Shown here one piece after another: positions 46,912 to 57,508 of a stretch of 64,000 nucleotides of DNA. How positions within the stretch are numbered: position 1 is the first letter of the stretch; every line of letters begins with the position of its first letter. The notes below the pieces were generated by a model. It did not search any database, was not told the origin of the DNA, and saw nothing but the letters and a program-made list of their open reading frames with translations. Made by a program: the position numbers and the translations under genes. This DNA comes from Donghicola eburneus (GTDB lineage Bacteria > Pseudomonadota > Alphaproteobacteria > Rhodobacterales > Rhodobacteraceae), in assembly GCF_900115865.1 (NCBI RefSeq), contig NZ_FOXY01000005.1, forward strand, positions 310,001-374,000. Reading direction: 5' to 3'.

Positions 46912-48276
46912 ATGGACGGAACTGTATTGGTCGCAGATGACGATCGCACCATTCGCACGGTGTTGACCCAAGCCCTGACTCGCGCAGGCTGTAAAGTGCA
47001 CGCCACGAGCTCTCTGACCACGTTGATGCGGTGGGTCAGCGAGGGCAAAGGCGACGTTGTGATCAGCGATGTGATGATGCCCGACGGGAACGGTCTCGAG
47101 ATGCTGCCCAAGATCGGGGAAGAGCGTCCGAACCTGCCGGTTATCGTGATTTCGGCACAGAACACGATCATGACCGCCATTCAGGCCGCCGAGGCCAAGG
47201 CCTACGATTATCTGCCCAAACCCTTTGACCTGCCCGACCTGATGAAGCGCACCGCCCGCGCCTTGGAGAGCAGTGCCCGCAGCGCCCCCCGCGCCGTCGA
47301 AGAACCCGATCGCCCCGGCGAGTTGCCCTTGGTGGGCCGCACGCCCGCAATGCAGGCGCTGTACCGGCTGGTCGCGCGGGTGATGAATACCGAATTGCCG
47401 GTGTTGATCTCCGGTGAAAGTGGTTCTGGTAAATCCCTGATTGCCAAGGCAATTCATGACTTCAGTGATCGCCGGACCCTGCCTTTTGTGACCGTGAACT
47501 CCAACGATCTGGAAACCCTCGAAGGCCCCGCGCAGGCGCTGGCCAAGGCCCGTGGCGGCTCTCTTTTGTTCGACGAAGTCGGCGACCTGAGTGCCGAGGC
47601 GCAGGCCCGTGTGGTGCGGATGCTGGATAGTCTGACCGACAACGCCCCGCGAATTATGGCGACCAGCCAGACCGATCTGACCAACCGCATGGAAAGCGGC
47701 GAATTCCGTCAGGATCTGTTCTATCGTCTTGGCGGCGTTACCATTCAGGTGCCTGCACTGCGCGAACGGGTGGATGACATTCCGCTGCTTGCCGCGCATT
47801 TCCTGGCCAAATCAGAACAGGACGGTGCGCCCTCGCGTCAGCTCTCGGAAGAGGCCGAAAAGATGGTGCGCGCCTACAGCTGGCCTGGCAACGTGCGCCA
47901 GCTGGAAAACGCGATGAAGCGTCTGGTGGTGACTTCTCGCGAGCCCAGCATCACCCAGACCGAGGTTGAATCCGTGCTTGGCAACCAGCCCAGTATCGAA
48001 CCCATGGTCAGCGGCGCGCCCCAAGAAAAGCTCTCGGCCGCCGTGGCCCGCCACCTGCGCCGTTACTTTGACCTACACGGAGGCGTCTTGCCGCCCCCTG
48101 GCCTGTATCAGCGGATCCTGCACGAGATTGAGCTGCCTTTGATAGAGATTGCGCTGGATGCGACGGGCGGAAATCAGGCCAAATGCGCGGATTTGTTGGG
48201 GATCAACCGGAATACTCTGCGGAAAAAAATCACCGATCTCGATATTCAGGTGACACGGCGCCGCAAGTTGATGTAA
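46912..48276 (+). CDS. ntrC: Nitrogen regulator NtrC, lacking the sigma-54 GAFTGA loop
   Basis: 454 residues. Receiver domain with phosphoacceptor Asp in [13 protein letters not shown] and KPFD. The AAA+ domain has Walker [14 protein letters not shown] and Walker [11 protein letters not shown]. Between them the segment [25 protein letters not shown] is short and contains no GAFTGA, the loop that contacts sigma-54. The C-terminal Fis-type HTH reads [22 protein letters not shown]. In Rhodobacter capsulatus, whose NtrC has the same deletion, the protein activates sigma-70 RNA polymerase; the same is inferred here. A ribosome site GGAGAA precedes ATG 46912. Confidence 0.96.
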   Translation: MDGTVLVADDDRTIRTVLTQALTRAGCKVHATSSLTTLMRWVSEGKGDVVISDVMMPDGNGLEMLPKIGEERPNLPVIVISAQNTIMTAIQAAEAKAYDYLPKPFDLPDLMKRTARALESSARSAPRAVEEPDRPGELPLVGRTPAMQALYRLVARVMNTELPVLISGESGSGKSLIAKAIHDFSDRRTLPFVTVNSNDLETLEGPAQALAKARGGSLLFDEVGDLSAEAQARVVRMLDSLTDNAPRIMATSQTDLTNRMESGEFRQDLFYRLGGVTIQVPALRERVDDIPLLAAHFLAKSEQDGAPSRQLSEEAEKMVRAYSWPGNVRQLENAMKRLVVTSREPSITQTEVESVLGNQPSIEPMVSGAPQEKLSAAVARHLRRYFDLHGGVLPPPGLYQRILHEIELPLIEIALDATGGNQAKCADLLGINRNTLRKKITDLDIQVTRRRKLM

Positions 48277-48375
48277 TTACGCAACAGTAGGCTGGCATTT
48301 CGGGATCACTTCTGGTGTATTGCGGCCTATATTGCGTCGGTGGCCATCATGGCCCCCATCACTTGAGGTAGGTCC

Positions 48376-50637
48376 GTGGTAACAGGGGCACAGCGGCTTG
48401 GCCGCGCTCTGACTTGGGAACGCGTCAATCAACTGCGTTTCCAGCGAAAGGTCCAGAATGTCGCCGCCCTTGGGTTGGTGATCCTGGGGCCGATGTTGGC
48501 GCTTGCGACCTTCCTTGTGCTGGGTCCGTTGGATCAGGGCATGTCCTCGACCCATTTGCGCGGCGTGCTCTTGGCAGACTTTGTCTATGTCCTGCTGGTG
48601 GCTGCATTGGTCTTGGGCCGCGTTGCGCAGATGATTGCAGCGCGGCGTGCGCGGTCCGCTGGGTCGCGATTGCACCTGCGTCTGACCGGCGTGTTCGTGA
48701 TGCTGGCGCTGGTGCCGACCGTGTGCGTGGCGGTGTTCGCGACGCTGACCGTGAATTTCGGTCTCGAAGGCTGGTTCTCTGATCGTGTCCAGCGCGTATT
48801 GGGCAGCTCTCTCGCGGCAGCGCAGGCGTATGAGCAAGAGCATCGTCAAGACTTGTCCGAGGATGCCCGCGCTCTGGCCAGCTTCTTGGAGCTCAATCGC
48901 CGTGCCGCAGGCTATCTGACTGACGGGGATGTGCGCAAACTGTTGGCCGAAGGGCAAAGCCAAATCCAGCGCGGCCTGAGCGAGGCGTTCGTTGTGAACT
49001 CCGCCGGTGAAATCAAGGCGCGGGGCGAAAGCTCTTATCTGTTCAACTACGAGGCGCCTTCGACCGAACAGCTGGATGCGGCCCGTTTGAATGGGCTCGA
49101 GGTGATCGAAGACTGGGATCTGGACGAATTCCGCGCCCTCGTGAACCTGCCCGGATTTGTGGACAGGTTCTTGTATGTCAGTCGCCGCGTGGATGGCGAT
49201 ATTTTGCGGCTCTTGGATGACACGCAGCAGACCGTAAAGCTCTACCAGCAATTGGAAAATGATCGCGGCAAGCTTTTGTTCGAGTTCGGGCTGCTCTACT
49301 TGGGGTTTGCGCTGATCCTGATTTTGGCTGCGATCTGGCTTGGGTTATATTTCGCCGAGCGTTTGGCGCGGCCGATTGGGCGGTTGGCCGGCGCGGCGCA
49401 GCGTGTGGGGTCTGGCGATCTGAACATTCAGGTGCGCGAGGAAAAGGGCGATGACGAGATCGCCATGCTGGGGCGCTACTTTAACCAGATGACGCGGCAG
49501 CTAAAGGTGCAGCGCGACACCTTGCTGGACAATACGGATCAGATCGAGCGTCGGCGCCGACTGTTTGACTCGATCCTGAGTTCCGTGACCTCTGCGGTGG
49601 TCGCGCTCGACCGCGAGGGTCAGATCACGCTGGCGAACCGCTCTGCCATGTCTCTGCTGGGGCTGGAGGGCGACGAAGAAGGCCAAGCGCTGAGCCTGAT
49701 CGTCCCCGAATTCATCCCAGTGTTCGAACGCCTGAGCCATGATCCCAATGATGCGGCCCAAGAGCAGGTGCGTCTGACCCGTGATGGGCGGACAGAAACC
49801 CTGCTGGTGCGTATGTCGGCGCGGATGAACCACGAAGGCATGCTCGAAGGATACGTGCTGGCCTTTGATGACGTTAGCGATCTGGTCTCTGCGCAGCGTA
49901 TGGCCGCATGGGGCGACGTGGCGCGCCGGATCGCCCACGAGATCAAAAACCCGCTGACGCCGATCCGGCTGTCCGCAGAACGCATTCGCCGGAAGTTTGT
50001 CAAGGTGGCGGGGGACGACGCAGAGAAGCTGGAGCAGCTCACCGATGTGATTGTCCGCCAGACCGAAGACCTGCGCCGGATTGTGGATGAATTCTCCAAG
50101 TTCGCGCGGATGCCGCAGCCCCAACGCCGCCCCGTGGATCTGTCCAAAATCCTGCGTGATGCAGTTGTTTTGCAGGACATCGGCCAGACCGGTGTACGTT
50201 TCGACGCGCATATTCCGGAAGAGGAAGTCACTTCGCTTCTGGACGAAACCATGATTTCCCAAGCGCTGATCAACTTGATCAAGAACGCAGGGGAAGCTAT
50301 TGAAAGTTTGCAGGAAAATGGTGTTCCAGATGGGTTTAAGCCCGAAATCAGGATTGCCATGACCCATGATGATACCCGCGCACGGATCACAATCTCGGAC
50401 AACGGGATCGGACTGCCCGAGGATCGCGCGCGCTTGTTTGAACCGTATGTGACCACCCGCGACAAAGGCACCGGCCTTGGTCTGCCGATTGTTAAAAAGA
50501 TTATCGAAGAACATGGCGGTCTTCTGACCCTAGAGGACGCCGAACCTTTTGCCCCCGGGGCACATCGCGGCGCCCGCGCCGAGATTGTTCTGCCGCTGGA
50601 CGAAGGTAAAACGCCAAAAAACGAGGCTTCTGAGTAA
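48376..50637 (+). CDS. ntrY: Membrane sensor histidine kinase NtrY
   Basis: 753 residues. Helices at about 30-50, 62-82 and 100-122, a periplasmic or extracytoplasmic region to about 305, then another helix (LLYLGFALILILAAIWLGLYF). After it come a HAMP domain (ERLARPIGRLAGAAQRVGSGD), PAS (about 400-510), HisKA with [21 protein letters not shown], and HATPase with NLIKNAGEAIE, SDNGIGLP and GTGLGLPIVKKI. It senses redox or nitrogen signals in relatives and phosphorylates NtrX. The start is GTG 48376 with GAGG upstream. The stop is one base from ntrX. Confidence 0.95.
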   Translation: MVTGAQRLGRALTWERVNQLRFQRKVQNVAALGLVILGPMLALATFLVLGPLDQGMSSTHLRGVLLADFVYVLLVAALVLGRVAQMIAARRARSAGSRLHLRLTGVFVMLALVPTVCVAVFATLTVNFGLEGWFSDRVQRVLGSSLAAAQAYEQEHRQDLSEDARALASFLELNRRAAGYLTDGDVRKLLAEGQSQIQRGLSEAFVVNSAGEIKARGESSYLFNYEAPSTEQLDAARLNGLEVIEDWDLDEFRALVNLPGFVDRFLYVSRRVDGDILRLLDDTQQTVKLYQQLENDRGKLLFEFGLLYLGFALILILAAIWLGLYFAERLARPIGRLAGAAQRVGSGDLNIQVREEKGDDEIAMLGRYFNQMTRQLKVQRDTLLDNTDQIERRRRLFDSILSSVTSAVVALDREGQITLANRSAMSLLGLEGDEEGQALSLIVPEFIPVFERLSHDPNDAAQEQVRLTRDGRTETLLVRMSARMNHEGMLEGYVLAFDDVSDLVSAQRMAAWGDVARRIAHEIKNPLTPIRLSAERIRRKFVKVAGDDAEKLEQLTDVIVRQTEDLRRIVDEFSKFARMPQPQRRPVDLSKILRDAVVLQDIGQTGVRFDAHIPEEEVTSLLDETMISQALINLIKNAGEAIESLQENGVPDGFKPEIRIAMTHDDTRARITISDNGIGLPEDRARLFEPYVTTRDKGTGLGLPIVKKIIEEHGGLLTLEDAEPFAPGAHRGARAEIVLPLDEGKTPKNEASE

Positions 50638-50638
50638 G

Positions 50639-52033
50639 ATGAGCGACATTCTTATCGTTGACGACGAGCGCGACATCCGAGAGCTGATCGGAGACATTCT
50701 GGAAGACGAAGGATATGCCGTCCGTCTTGCGGGGTCTTCGGACGAATGTATGCAGCAGCTGAATGCCACGCCGCCAGCGCTGATGATCCTCGATATCTGG
50801 CTCAAGGACAGCCAGATGGATGGGATCGACATCCTGAAAGTCGTGAAACGCGACAATCCTGGCATTCCAGTGGTTATCATCTCAGGGCATGGGAACATCG
50901 AGATTGCGGTCGCTGCGATCAAGCAGGGCGCGTATGACTTCATCGAAAAGCCGTTTAACATCGACCAGCTTTTGGTGGTGATCCGCCGCGCGATGGAGAC
51001 AAGCCTCTTGCGCCGTGAAAACCAGAGCCTGAAGCGGGTGGACCAGAAGCCGCTGGTCATGCTGGGAGAGAGCGCCGTGTTCCGCGCGCTGATCGGGCAA
51101 CTCGACAAAGTCACGCGCTCGAATGGACGGGTCATGCTGACGGGCCCCGCAGGAAGCGGCAAGGAAGTGGCCGCCCGTTATATCCACCAGCATTCGAACC
51201 GCGCAACGGCGCCGTTTGTGACCGTGAGTTGCGCCTCGATCCAGCCCGACCAGATGGAGACGGTTCTGTTTGGCCGCGAAAACGCAGAGCGCGGTGTCGA
51301 GAAGGGCATGCTGGAACAAGCGAACGGCGGCATCCTTTATCTGGACGAAGTTGCCGACATGCCGCTCGGCACCCAGTCCAAGATGCTGCGCGTGCTAGTG
51401 GATCAGACGTTTCAGAGGGTTGGCGGCACGGACAAGGTGCGCGTTGATCTGCGCGTGATTTCGTCAACGGGGCGCGATCTGAAGGACGAGATCGCACAAG
51501 GCAATTTCCGCGAAGAGCTGTATCACCGCCTGAACGTGGTACCCGTGGCAGTGCCCGCGCTGTCGGACCGCCGCGAGGATCTGCCGCTGCTGGTGGACCA
51601 TTTCATTGACGAGTTGCACACGCAGCAGGGCCTGCCCAAGCGAACCCTGAGCGAAGAGGCGGCTGCTGTGCTGCAGTCTCATGTTTGGCCGGGCAACGTG
51701 CGTCAGTTGCGCAATCTGATTGAGCGCGTCTTGATCCTTGGGGACGGAGACGGTCCGATCACCGCTGCTGAAGTGTCTGGAACAGATACGCCGTCGGACG
51801 CGGGCGGCGATCGCGTGGTTCTGTCCGGCGCTTTGGCTGCGCTGCCCCTGCGTGAAGCCCGCGAGGCGTTTGAGCGGGAATACCTGATGACGCAGATCAA
51901 TCGCTTTGGCGGGAACATTAGCCGGACGGCACAGTTTGTTGGCATGGAGCGCAGCGCGCTGCATAGAAAACTGAAATCGCTGGGAATTGGTGCCAAAACC
52001 GGCAGCAAGTCCGACGGCAGCGAAGAAGAGTGA
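50639..52033 (+). CDS. ntrX: Response regulator NtrX
   Basis: 464 residues, NtrC-like. Receiver: ILIVDDERDIRELIGDIL, phosphoacceptor Asp in LMILDIWLKDS, and KPFN. AAA+ domain: Walker A TGPAGSGKEVAARY and Walker B GILYLDEVADM. The stretch between them (VLFGRENAERGVEKGMLEQA) lacks GAFTGA, so direct sigma-54 activation is unlikely. The Fis-type HTH near the C-terminus reads GGNISRTAQFVGMERSALHRKL. In relatives NtrX links respiration and envelope control to NtrY. ATG 50639 comes one base after ntrY. Confidence 0.95.
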   Translation: MSDILIVDDERDIRELIGDILEDEGYAVRLAGSSDECMQQLNATPPALMILDIWLKDSQMDGIDILKVVKRDNPGIPVVIISGHGNIEIAVAAIKQGAYDFIEKPFNIDQLLVVIRRAMETSLLRRENQSLKRVDQKPLVMLGESAVFRALIGQLDKVTRSNGRVMLTGPAGSGKEVAARYIHQHSNRATAPFVTVSCASIQPDQMETVLFGRENAERGVEKGMLEQANGGILYLDEVADMPLGTQSKMLRVLVDQTFQRVGGTDKVRVDLRVISSTGRDLKDEIAQGNFREELYHRLNVVPVAVPALSDRREDLPLLVDHFIDELHTQQGLPKRTLSEEAAAVLQSHVWPGNVRQLRNLIERVLILGDGDGPITAAEVSGTDTPSDAGGDRVVLSGALAALPLREAREAFEREYLMTQINRFGGNISRTAQFVGMERSALHRKLKSLGIGAKTGSKSDGSEEE

Positions 52034-52103
52034 TCGTGCCCCCGATTGACGGGGCACTGACAAACTGCCAAGGAAAAGGCCCAAGAGCAGGAGGCTTCCG
52101 GCG

Positions 52104-53480
52104 ATGAAAGTGATCATCTGCGGTGCAGGTCAGGTCGGCTGGCAGATTGCCCGGCACCTGTCCGGCGAGTTGAACGATGTGACTGTCGTGGACAGCAACC
52201 CCGAACTGGTGCGCCGCGCGACGGACTCGTTGGATGTTCAGGGGATCGCGGGCTTTGCCAGCTATCCAGACGTGCTGGAACGGGCAGGGGCGCGGGACGC
52301 CGATATGATCATCGCGGCAACCTATTCCGACGAGGTGAACATGGTCACCTGTCAAGTCGCGCACTCGGTTTTCGACATTCCGCGCAAGATCGCGCGCCTA
52401 CGGGCCCAGAGTTATCTGACCGCTATCTATTCAGACCTGTATCGCCGCGAACACTTGCCGATTGACGTGGTGATCAGCCCCGAACGCGAGGTGGCTGCGG
52501 CCGCTTTGCAGCGCCTGTCAGCCCCTGATGCCTTTGACACGGATGTATTCTTTGACGGGCGTGGGCGTTTGCTTGGGATCGTGGCCGAAGAAGACTGCCC
52601 CGTTCTGAACACGCCGCTGCGTCAGCTGACCGACCTGTTCTCGACTCTGCGGGCGACTGTGGTGGGCATCCGCCGCGAGGGGACCTTGTATGCCCCAGAG
52701 GCAGGTGACCAGATCTTTGCGGGTGACCAGATTTACCTCTTTGCCTACGAAGAGGACGTGAATCGCTGCATGGAGATTTTCGGCAAGAACCCCCGCAAAC
52801 AAGAGCGGGTGGTGCTGGTCGGTGGCGGAAACGTCGGTTTGGCGGTGGCCAAAGAATTGGAAAGCCAGAAAAACCGCGTGCGCCTGAAGGTGATCGAAAA
52901 GAACCGCAAGGTCGCCGAGAAGGCTGCCGATGCGCTGGAGCGGACAATTGTTCTGCACGGCGATGGCCTGGACGCCGAAATCCTGCAAGAGGCGAACATC
53001 CAACGCGCCGACGCTGTCCTTTGCGTGACGGACGACGATAAAACGAACATGCTGGCCGCGACCCGCGCGAAGTCGTTGGGGTGCCCGATGTCGATCGCCT
53101 TGATCAACGACCCGACGCTGCTGCCAATGATTGAACCGCTGGGGATCGATGCCTTCATCAACCCACGCGCCACGACCGTGAGTTCGATCCTGCGCCATAT
53201 CCGCCATGGCCGTGTGCGCAACGTCTACTCCATTGGCGATGCCGAGGCTGAGGTGATCGAAGCGCAGGTCCTGTCCACCAGCCCGATGTCCGGCACCGCA
53301 GTCGGGGACATCGACTTCCCCGAAGGTGTGCTGCTTGGCGGGATCATGCGCGATGACAAATTCATTCGACCCCGTGGCAAAACAATCGTCGAAGAAGGCG
53401 ATATCGTTGCCCTCTTTGCACTGACCAAAGACGTCCCCGAAGTCGAGCGCCTGCTTCAGGTCTCGATCGATTACTTCTAG
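52104..53480 (+). CDS. trkA: Trk potassium-uptake regulatory subunit TrkA
   Basis: 458 residues, two tandem RCK (NAD-binding plus TrkA-C) units. The first Rossmann motif is VIICGAGQVGWQIARHL at the N-terminus and the second VVLVGGGNVGLAVAKELES at about residue 237. It gates the TrkH channel from the cytoplasm in response to nucleotides. trkH starts 4 bases after its stop, so they form one unit downstream of ntrYX. Confidence 0.97.
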   Translation: MKVIICGAGQVGWQIARHLSGELNDVTVVDSNPELVRRATDSLDVQGIAGFASYPDVLERAGARDADMIIAATYSDEVNMVTCQVAHSVFDIPRKIARLRAQSYLTAIYSDLYRREHLPIDVVISPEREVAAAALQRLSAPDAFDTDVFFDGRGRLLGIVAEEDCPVLNTPLRQLTDLFSTLRATVVGIRREGTLYAPEAGDQIFAGDQIYLFAYEEDVNRCMEIFGKNPRKQERVVLVGGGNVGLAVAKELESQKNRVRLKVIEKNRKVAEKAADALERTIVLHGDGLDAEILQEANIQRADAVLCVTDDDKTNMLAATRAKSLGCPMSIALINDPTLLPMIEPLGIDAFINPRATTVSSILRHIRHGRVRNVYSIGDAEAEVIEAQVLSTSPMSGTAVGDIDFPEGVLLGGIMRDDKFIRPRGKTIVEEGDIVALFALTKDVPEVERLLQVSIDYF

Positions 53481-53484
53481 GCCG

Positions 53485-55002
53485 ATGCTCAGCGCGCTCG
53501 CCAAACTGCCGCTTCTGTTGCACCTGTGCTTGATCGCAGGGGCGGCCATGCTGGTGCCTGCGGCCCATGCCTTGGTGATCGAAGAATTCCACGTGGCGCG
53601 CACCTTCTTTTACGCGGGCATTCTGGTGTTCGTGATCACCACCTTTATCGGGATCGCCATCTCTGGACGGACCAAGCATTACAGCCAGCGCGACCAACTG
53701 CTGACCCTTGTGGTGTCCTTTGTCTTCTTGCCTGTGATCATGGCGGTGCCATTCCAAGAGGCCACGCGCACCATCGGATTTCTGAGCGCGTATTTCGAGA
53801 TGGTCTCAAGCTTTACGACGACCGGCGCGACCCTGTTTGACAAGGCAGGAAGCCTGTCGCCAAGCCTGCATTTGTGGCGCTCGATTGTTGGGTGGATGGG
53901 CGGTCTGCTGATCTGGATTGTCGCGGCGGCGACCCTCGCGCCGATGAACTTGGGCGGGTTTGAAATCACCGGCGCGGGCACGGTGAGCGGCGATCAATCC
54001 GTGGTCCATCGCGGCATGGGGAAAAAGACCCAAGCTGGCCGGGTATGGCAAACCGCCGGTGTGTTGGCCCCGCTCTATGCCGCGCTCACGCTCGGGCTTT
54101 GGGTGCTGTTGCTGATCGCCGGGGACCGCCCCTTGGTCGCGCTGTGCCACGCGATGGGTGTGCTGTCGACCTCTGGTATTTCGCCGGTCGGAGGGACCGA
54201 GTACGCGTCGAGCGGTGTCGGCGGCGAAGTTGTGCTGTTCCTGTTCCTGATTCCCGCTTTGTCGCGCATGACCTTCTCGCGCGAGGTGTTGCTGAACCCA
54301 GAGCGCGTCTTGATCGACCCCGAGTTCAAGGTCGGGATGCTGATCGTCGTGTGCGTGCCGTCGCTGCTTTTCCTGCGCCATTGGATTGGTGCAATCGAGG
54401 TGAACGAACAGGCCAACTGGGTCGCGGGCATCAATGCCTTTTGGGGCTCGATGTTTACTGTGATGTCGTTCCTGACGACAACTGGGTACGAGTCGATGCA
54501 CTGGGAGGCCGCGCGCGGATGGTCGGGGCTGCCCGCGCCGGGTGTGGTGCTGATCGGGCTCGCGATTATCGGGGGCGGCGTGGCGACAACGACAGGCGGT
54601 GTGAAATTGCTGCGGGTCTACGCGCTCTATATGCATGGCCTGCGCGAGATGGAAAAGCTGGTCCACCCGTCCTCGGTCCGCGCGATCGGTGGTCCGGGTC
54701 GGCGGATCCACCAGCAGGGTGCCTATCTGGCATGGCTGTTTTTTATGATCTTCGCCCTGTCGATTGCGGCGATCATGGCGATGCTAACGGCTGTCGGCGT
54801 CACCTTCGAAGAGGCGATGGTGGTTGCGGTTGCGGCGCTCTCGACCACTGGTCCGCTGGCCCATGCAGCGGCCGAGACGTCTTTTAGCTATGCCGCTTTG
54901 GGATCTGGGGCCAAGCTGATCTTGTGTTTCGCGATGGTTCTTGGCCGGTTAGAGGCGCTTGCGCTTATCGCGGTCTTCAACCCAAATTTCTGGCGAAACT
55001 GA
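53485..55002 (+). CDS. trkH: Trk potassium transporter TrkH
   Basis: 505-residue inner-membrane protein with about ten helices and four pore loops: SSFTTTGATLFD, GVLSTSGISPVGG, SFLTTTGYESM and AALSTTGPLAHA, each with the filter Gly of the superfamily (TTG or STS/STTG forms). FLSAYFEMVSSF and WRSIVGWMGGLLIWIV are typical. It imports K+ with TrkA bound below. Immediately downstream of trkA; hfq follows after 128 bases. Confidence 0.96.
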   Translation: MLSALAKLPLLLHLCLIAGAAMLVPAAHALVIEEFHVARTFFYAGILVFVITTFIGIAISGRTKHYSQRDQLLTLVVSFVFLPVIMAVPFQEATRTIGFLSAYFEMVSSFTTTGATLFDKAGSLSPSLHLWRSIVGWMGGLLIWIVAAATLAPMNLGGFEITGAGTVSGDQSVVHRGMGKKTQAGRVWQTAGVLAPLYAALTLGLWVLLLIAGDRPLVALCHAMGVLSTSGISPVGGTEYASSGVGGEVVLFLFLIPALSRMTFSREVLLNPERVLIDPEFKVGMLIVVCVPSLLFLRHWIGAIEVNEQANWVAGINAFWGSMFTVMSFLTTTGYESMHWEAARGWSGLPAPGVVLIGLAIIGGGVATTTGGVKLLRVYALYMHGLREMEKLVHPSSVRAIGGPGRRIHQQGAYLAWLFFMIFALSIAAIMAMLTAVGVTFEEAMVVAVAALSTTGPLAHAAAETSFSYAALGSGAKLILCFAMVLGRLEALALIAVFNPNFWRN

Positions 55003-55130
55003 CACATCTTTGCCGATTTTCGCCCACTCAATCAAAATTCGGACTGGAAACTCATAATTTCCGTCTCCATACTGCATGAGCAGCGCGGGGTATCCCGAGC
55101 AGCATTGGCAAGAATAAAGGCAAAAATACA

Positions 55131-55370
55131 ATGGCTTCCGATAAGCAAAACCTGCAGGACGCATTTTTAAACCACGTCCGGAAGACCAAGATCCCGGTCA
55201 CGATTTTCCTGATCAACGGGGTTAAATTGCAGGGCGTAATTACTTGGTTCGACAATTTCTGTGTGCTTCTGCGCCGCGATGGCCAATCTCAGCTTGTGTA
55301 CAAGCATGCGATTTCGACGATCATGCCGGCGCAACCGCTGAATCTCTATGACGGTGACGGCGACAATTGA
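55131..55370 (+). CDS. hfq: RNA chaperone Hfq
   Basis: 79-residue Sm-like protein that pairs small RNAs with mRNAs. Sm1 motif: [35 protein letters not shown]; Sm2 motif [10 protein letters not shown]. The short tail ([13 protein letters not shown]) is usual in alphaproteobacteria. An AAAGG lies before ATG 55131. The TGA stop overlaps the TTG start of hflX. Confidence 0.98.
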   Translation: MASDKQNLQDAFLNHVRKTKIPVTIFLINGVKLQGVITWFDNFCVLLRRDGQSQLVYKHAISTIMPAQPLNLYDGDGDN

Positions 55371-56641
55371 CCGAAACAAAATCCGAACTGACTCGCGCGT
55401 TAGTTCTGCATCCGGACATCCGTAGCGATAGTCAACGGCGTGACGCTGGTCCCGCCCTAGAAGAGGCCGTCTCACTGGCCGCAGCCCTGCCGCACCTCGA
55501 GGTGGTGGGGTCATCTGTCGTGCGCTTGCCACGCCCGCATCCCGGGATGTTGTTCGGCTCTGGTAAAATCCAAGAGCTGAAAGAGCAGATCCATGACATG
55601 GAAGCAGAGCTGGTGCTGATCGACGGCCCAGTGAGCCCGATCCAACAGCGCAACCTTGAAAAAGAGTGGAAATGCAAGGTCTTGGACCGGACAGGTCTGA
55701 TCCTTGAAATCTTCTCTGACCGGGCTGCCACCCGCGAAGGTGTGCTGCAGGTCGAGATGGCGGCCCTGTCTTATCAGCGGACGCGACTGGTGCGGGCTTG
55801 GACCCACCTTGAACGTCAGCGGGGCGGATTGGGCTTTGTCGGCGGTCCCGGCGAAACCCAGATCGAGGCTGACCGCCGCGCCATTGATGAACAACTGGTG
55901 CGCCTACGTCGCCAGTTGGAAAAGGTCGTAAAGACCCGCAACCTGCACCGCGCTGCACGGGCCAAGGTCCCATTTCCGATCGTGGCGTTGGTTGGCTACA
56001 CAAACGCTGGCAAATCAACCCTATTTAATCGCCTGACCGGAGCGGACGTTTTGGCCAAAGACATGCTCTTTGCGACGCTCGATCCGACCATGCGCGGGGT
56101 GAAGCTGCCGGACGGCCCAGAGGTCATTCTATCTGATACCGTGGGTTTCATCAGCGATCTGCCTACGGAACTTGTTGCGGCCTTCCGCGCCACCTTGGAA
56201 GAGGTGCTGAGCGCCAATTTGATCCTGCACGTGCGGGACATCAGCCACGCTGAAACCAAAGAGCAAGCCGCCGACGTGCGCGAGATTTTGGAAACCTTGG
56301 GCGTGAACGATTCGACGCCAATGATCGAGGTTTGGAACAAAATCGACCGCGTGGACGAGGAAAACCGGATCGCGCTGGAAAATATGGCAGACCGGTCTGA
56401 CGACGTAATGGTCCTGTCCGCGCTCGAAGGCACGGGGATGGATCAGCTGTTGGAACTGGTCTCCGATCGGCTCGAAGGCGGACGCTGGGAAGAAACACTT
56501 TCCCTGACCTTTGCCGAAGGCAAAGAGCGGGCTTGGCTGTTCCAGCGCGGGGTTGTTCTGGAGGAAACGCAAACAGACACCGGATACGACATTGATGTCC
56601 GGTGGAGCGCTAAAGACGCCAAACGGTTCCGAGAAATCTAG
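55367..56641 (+). CDS. hflX: GTPase HflX (ribosome-splitting)
   Basis: 424 residues. The N-terminal HflX domain contains [16 protein letters not shown] and [31 protein letters not shown]; the central helices hold [20 protein letters not shown]. The G domain has G1 [15 protein letters not shown]3 [10 protein letters not shown] and G4 NKID. It releases stalled ribosomes under stress. TTG 55367 overlaps the hfq stop and no other start fits, so translation probably depends on hfq. A terminator follows. Confidence 0.96.
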   Translation: MTETKSELTRALVLHPDIRSDSQRRDAGPALEEAVSLAAALPHLEVVGSSVVRLPRPHPGMLFGSGKIQELKEQIHDMEAELVLIDGPVSPIQQRNLEKEWKCKVLDRTGLILEIFSDRAATREGVLQVEMAALSYQRTRLVRAWTHLERQRGGLGFVGGPGETQIEADRRAIDEQLVRLRRQLEKVVKTRNLHRAARAKVPFPIVALVGYTNAGKSTLFNRLTGADVLAKDMLFATLDPTMRGVKLPDGPEVILSDTVGFISDLPTELVAAFRATLEEVLSANLILHVRDISHAETKEQAADVREILETLGVNDSTPMIEVWNKIDRVDEENRIALENMADRSDDVMVLSALEGTGMDQLLELVSDRLEGGRWEETLSLTFAEGKERAWLFQRGVVLEETQTDTGYDIDVRWSAKDAKRFREI

Positions 56642-56642
56642 G

Positions 56643-56666
56643 AAAGCGCCCTTTGGGGCGCTTTTT
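56643..56666 (+). terminator. Terminator after hflX
   Basis: AAAGCGCC (56643-56650) pairs with GGCGCTTT (56657-56664) and is followed by T residues. It closes the hfq-hflX unit. Confidence 0.9.
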
Positions 56667-56668
56667 CG

Positions 56669-57508
56669 TTAAAGGCTCTGTAAAAAGGCCGTCAGCCGAT
56701 CGCGCCCGCCGGGACGCCAACCAAGCTTCTTGAGGACGTCACACGTCATGACGTTTGGCGTGGACGCGGCAGCATTGGGCAGGGGCCGATTGGCACCGCG
56801 CAAGGCCGCATACTCTGCCAGCAAATCGCGCCGATCTAGTAGGATGTCCGAGACGTTTGCAATCTGTGGAGGCTTCGCAGCGCCTAGGATCAGGTTCACC
56901 GCATCGACGAAATCCTCTCCATGGACCTCGGTGCCTTGGCGCGGGGGCAACTCTGCGCCTTGCTCGAATTCCTCGAAGAGTCCGCGCCATTTGTGCCAGC
57001 CTTGGGGATACGCTGCACCGTAAATCCCCGTCGCACGCAGGGTGGTTGGATGAAATCCAGCGTCAGCCAGCGCAAGAAGAGCGACCTCCGCCTCCCATTT
57101 GACCTGCCCATAGAGCGTGTCGGGCGCACAGGGGGTGTGTTCCGCAAGCGTCACACCATTGGGGTGCGTCCCATAGACGGCCCGAGACGACAGGAAAATC
57201 AGACGGCTGATGCCTTGGGCCTTGGCCGCTTTGAACAGGGTGATCGACCCGTCCACGTTCAACATGCGGAAACCTTCGGGATCGTCGCCTTCTCCGCCAC
57301 GGTATTTCCCGGGGACGTGACTGAAGGCACAGTGCACCACGGCATCAACGCCAGCCATGTCGGGCGCATCGCCCAATTGGTATTCTACATGATCATGAGA
57401 CGCACACGGCTGGCGGCTCAGTGCTAATACATCGTGTCCCGCGCGCTTTAGGCCGTTCATCACAAAGTGACCAAGGTATCCAGAAGCGCCGGTGACAGCT
57501 ATTTTCAT
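56669..57508 (-). CDS. sqdC: NAD-dependent epimerase/reductase, SqdC-like
   Basis: 279 residues, extended short-chain dehydrogenase fold. N-terminus VTGASGYLGHFVMNGL (GxxGxxG), strand DAVVHCAFSHVPG, catalytic Ser region FLSSRAVYG, and active pair YGQVK (Tyr-x-x-x-Lys). In Rhodobacter sphaeroides the third gene of the sulfolipid operon, sqdC, encodes such a reductase-like protein needed for normal SQDG production. Identification rests partly on position after sqdB and the sqdD-like gene. Its start overlaps the sqdD stop (ATGA). Confidence 0.78.
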   Translation of the reverse strand: MKIAVTGASGYLGHFVMNGLKRAGHDVLALSRQPCASHDHVEYQLGDAPDMAGVDAVVHCAFSHVPGKYRGGEGDDPEGFRMLNVDGSITLFKAAKAQGISRLIFLSSRAVYGTHPNGVTLAEHTPCAPDTLYGQVKWEAEVALLALADAGFHPTTLRATGIYGAAYPQGWHKWRGLFEEFEQGAELPPRQGTEVHGEDFVDAVNLILGAAKPPQIANVSDILLDRRDLLAEYAALRGANRPLPNAAASTPNVMTCDVLKKLGWRPGGRDRLTAFLQSL

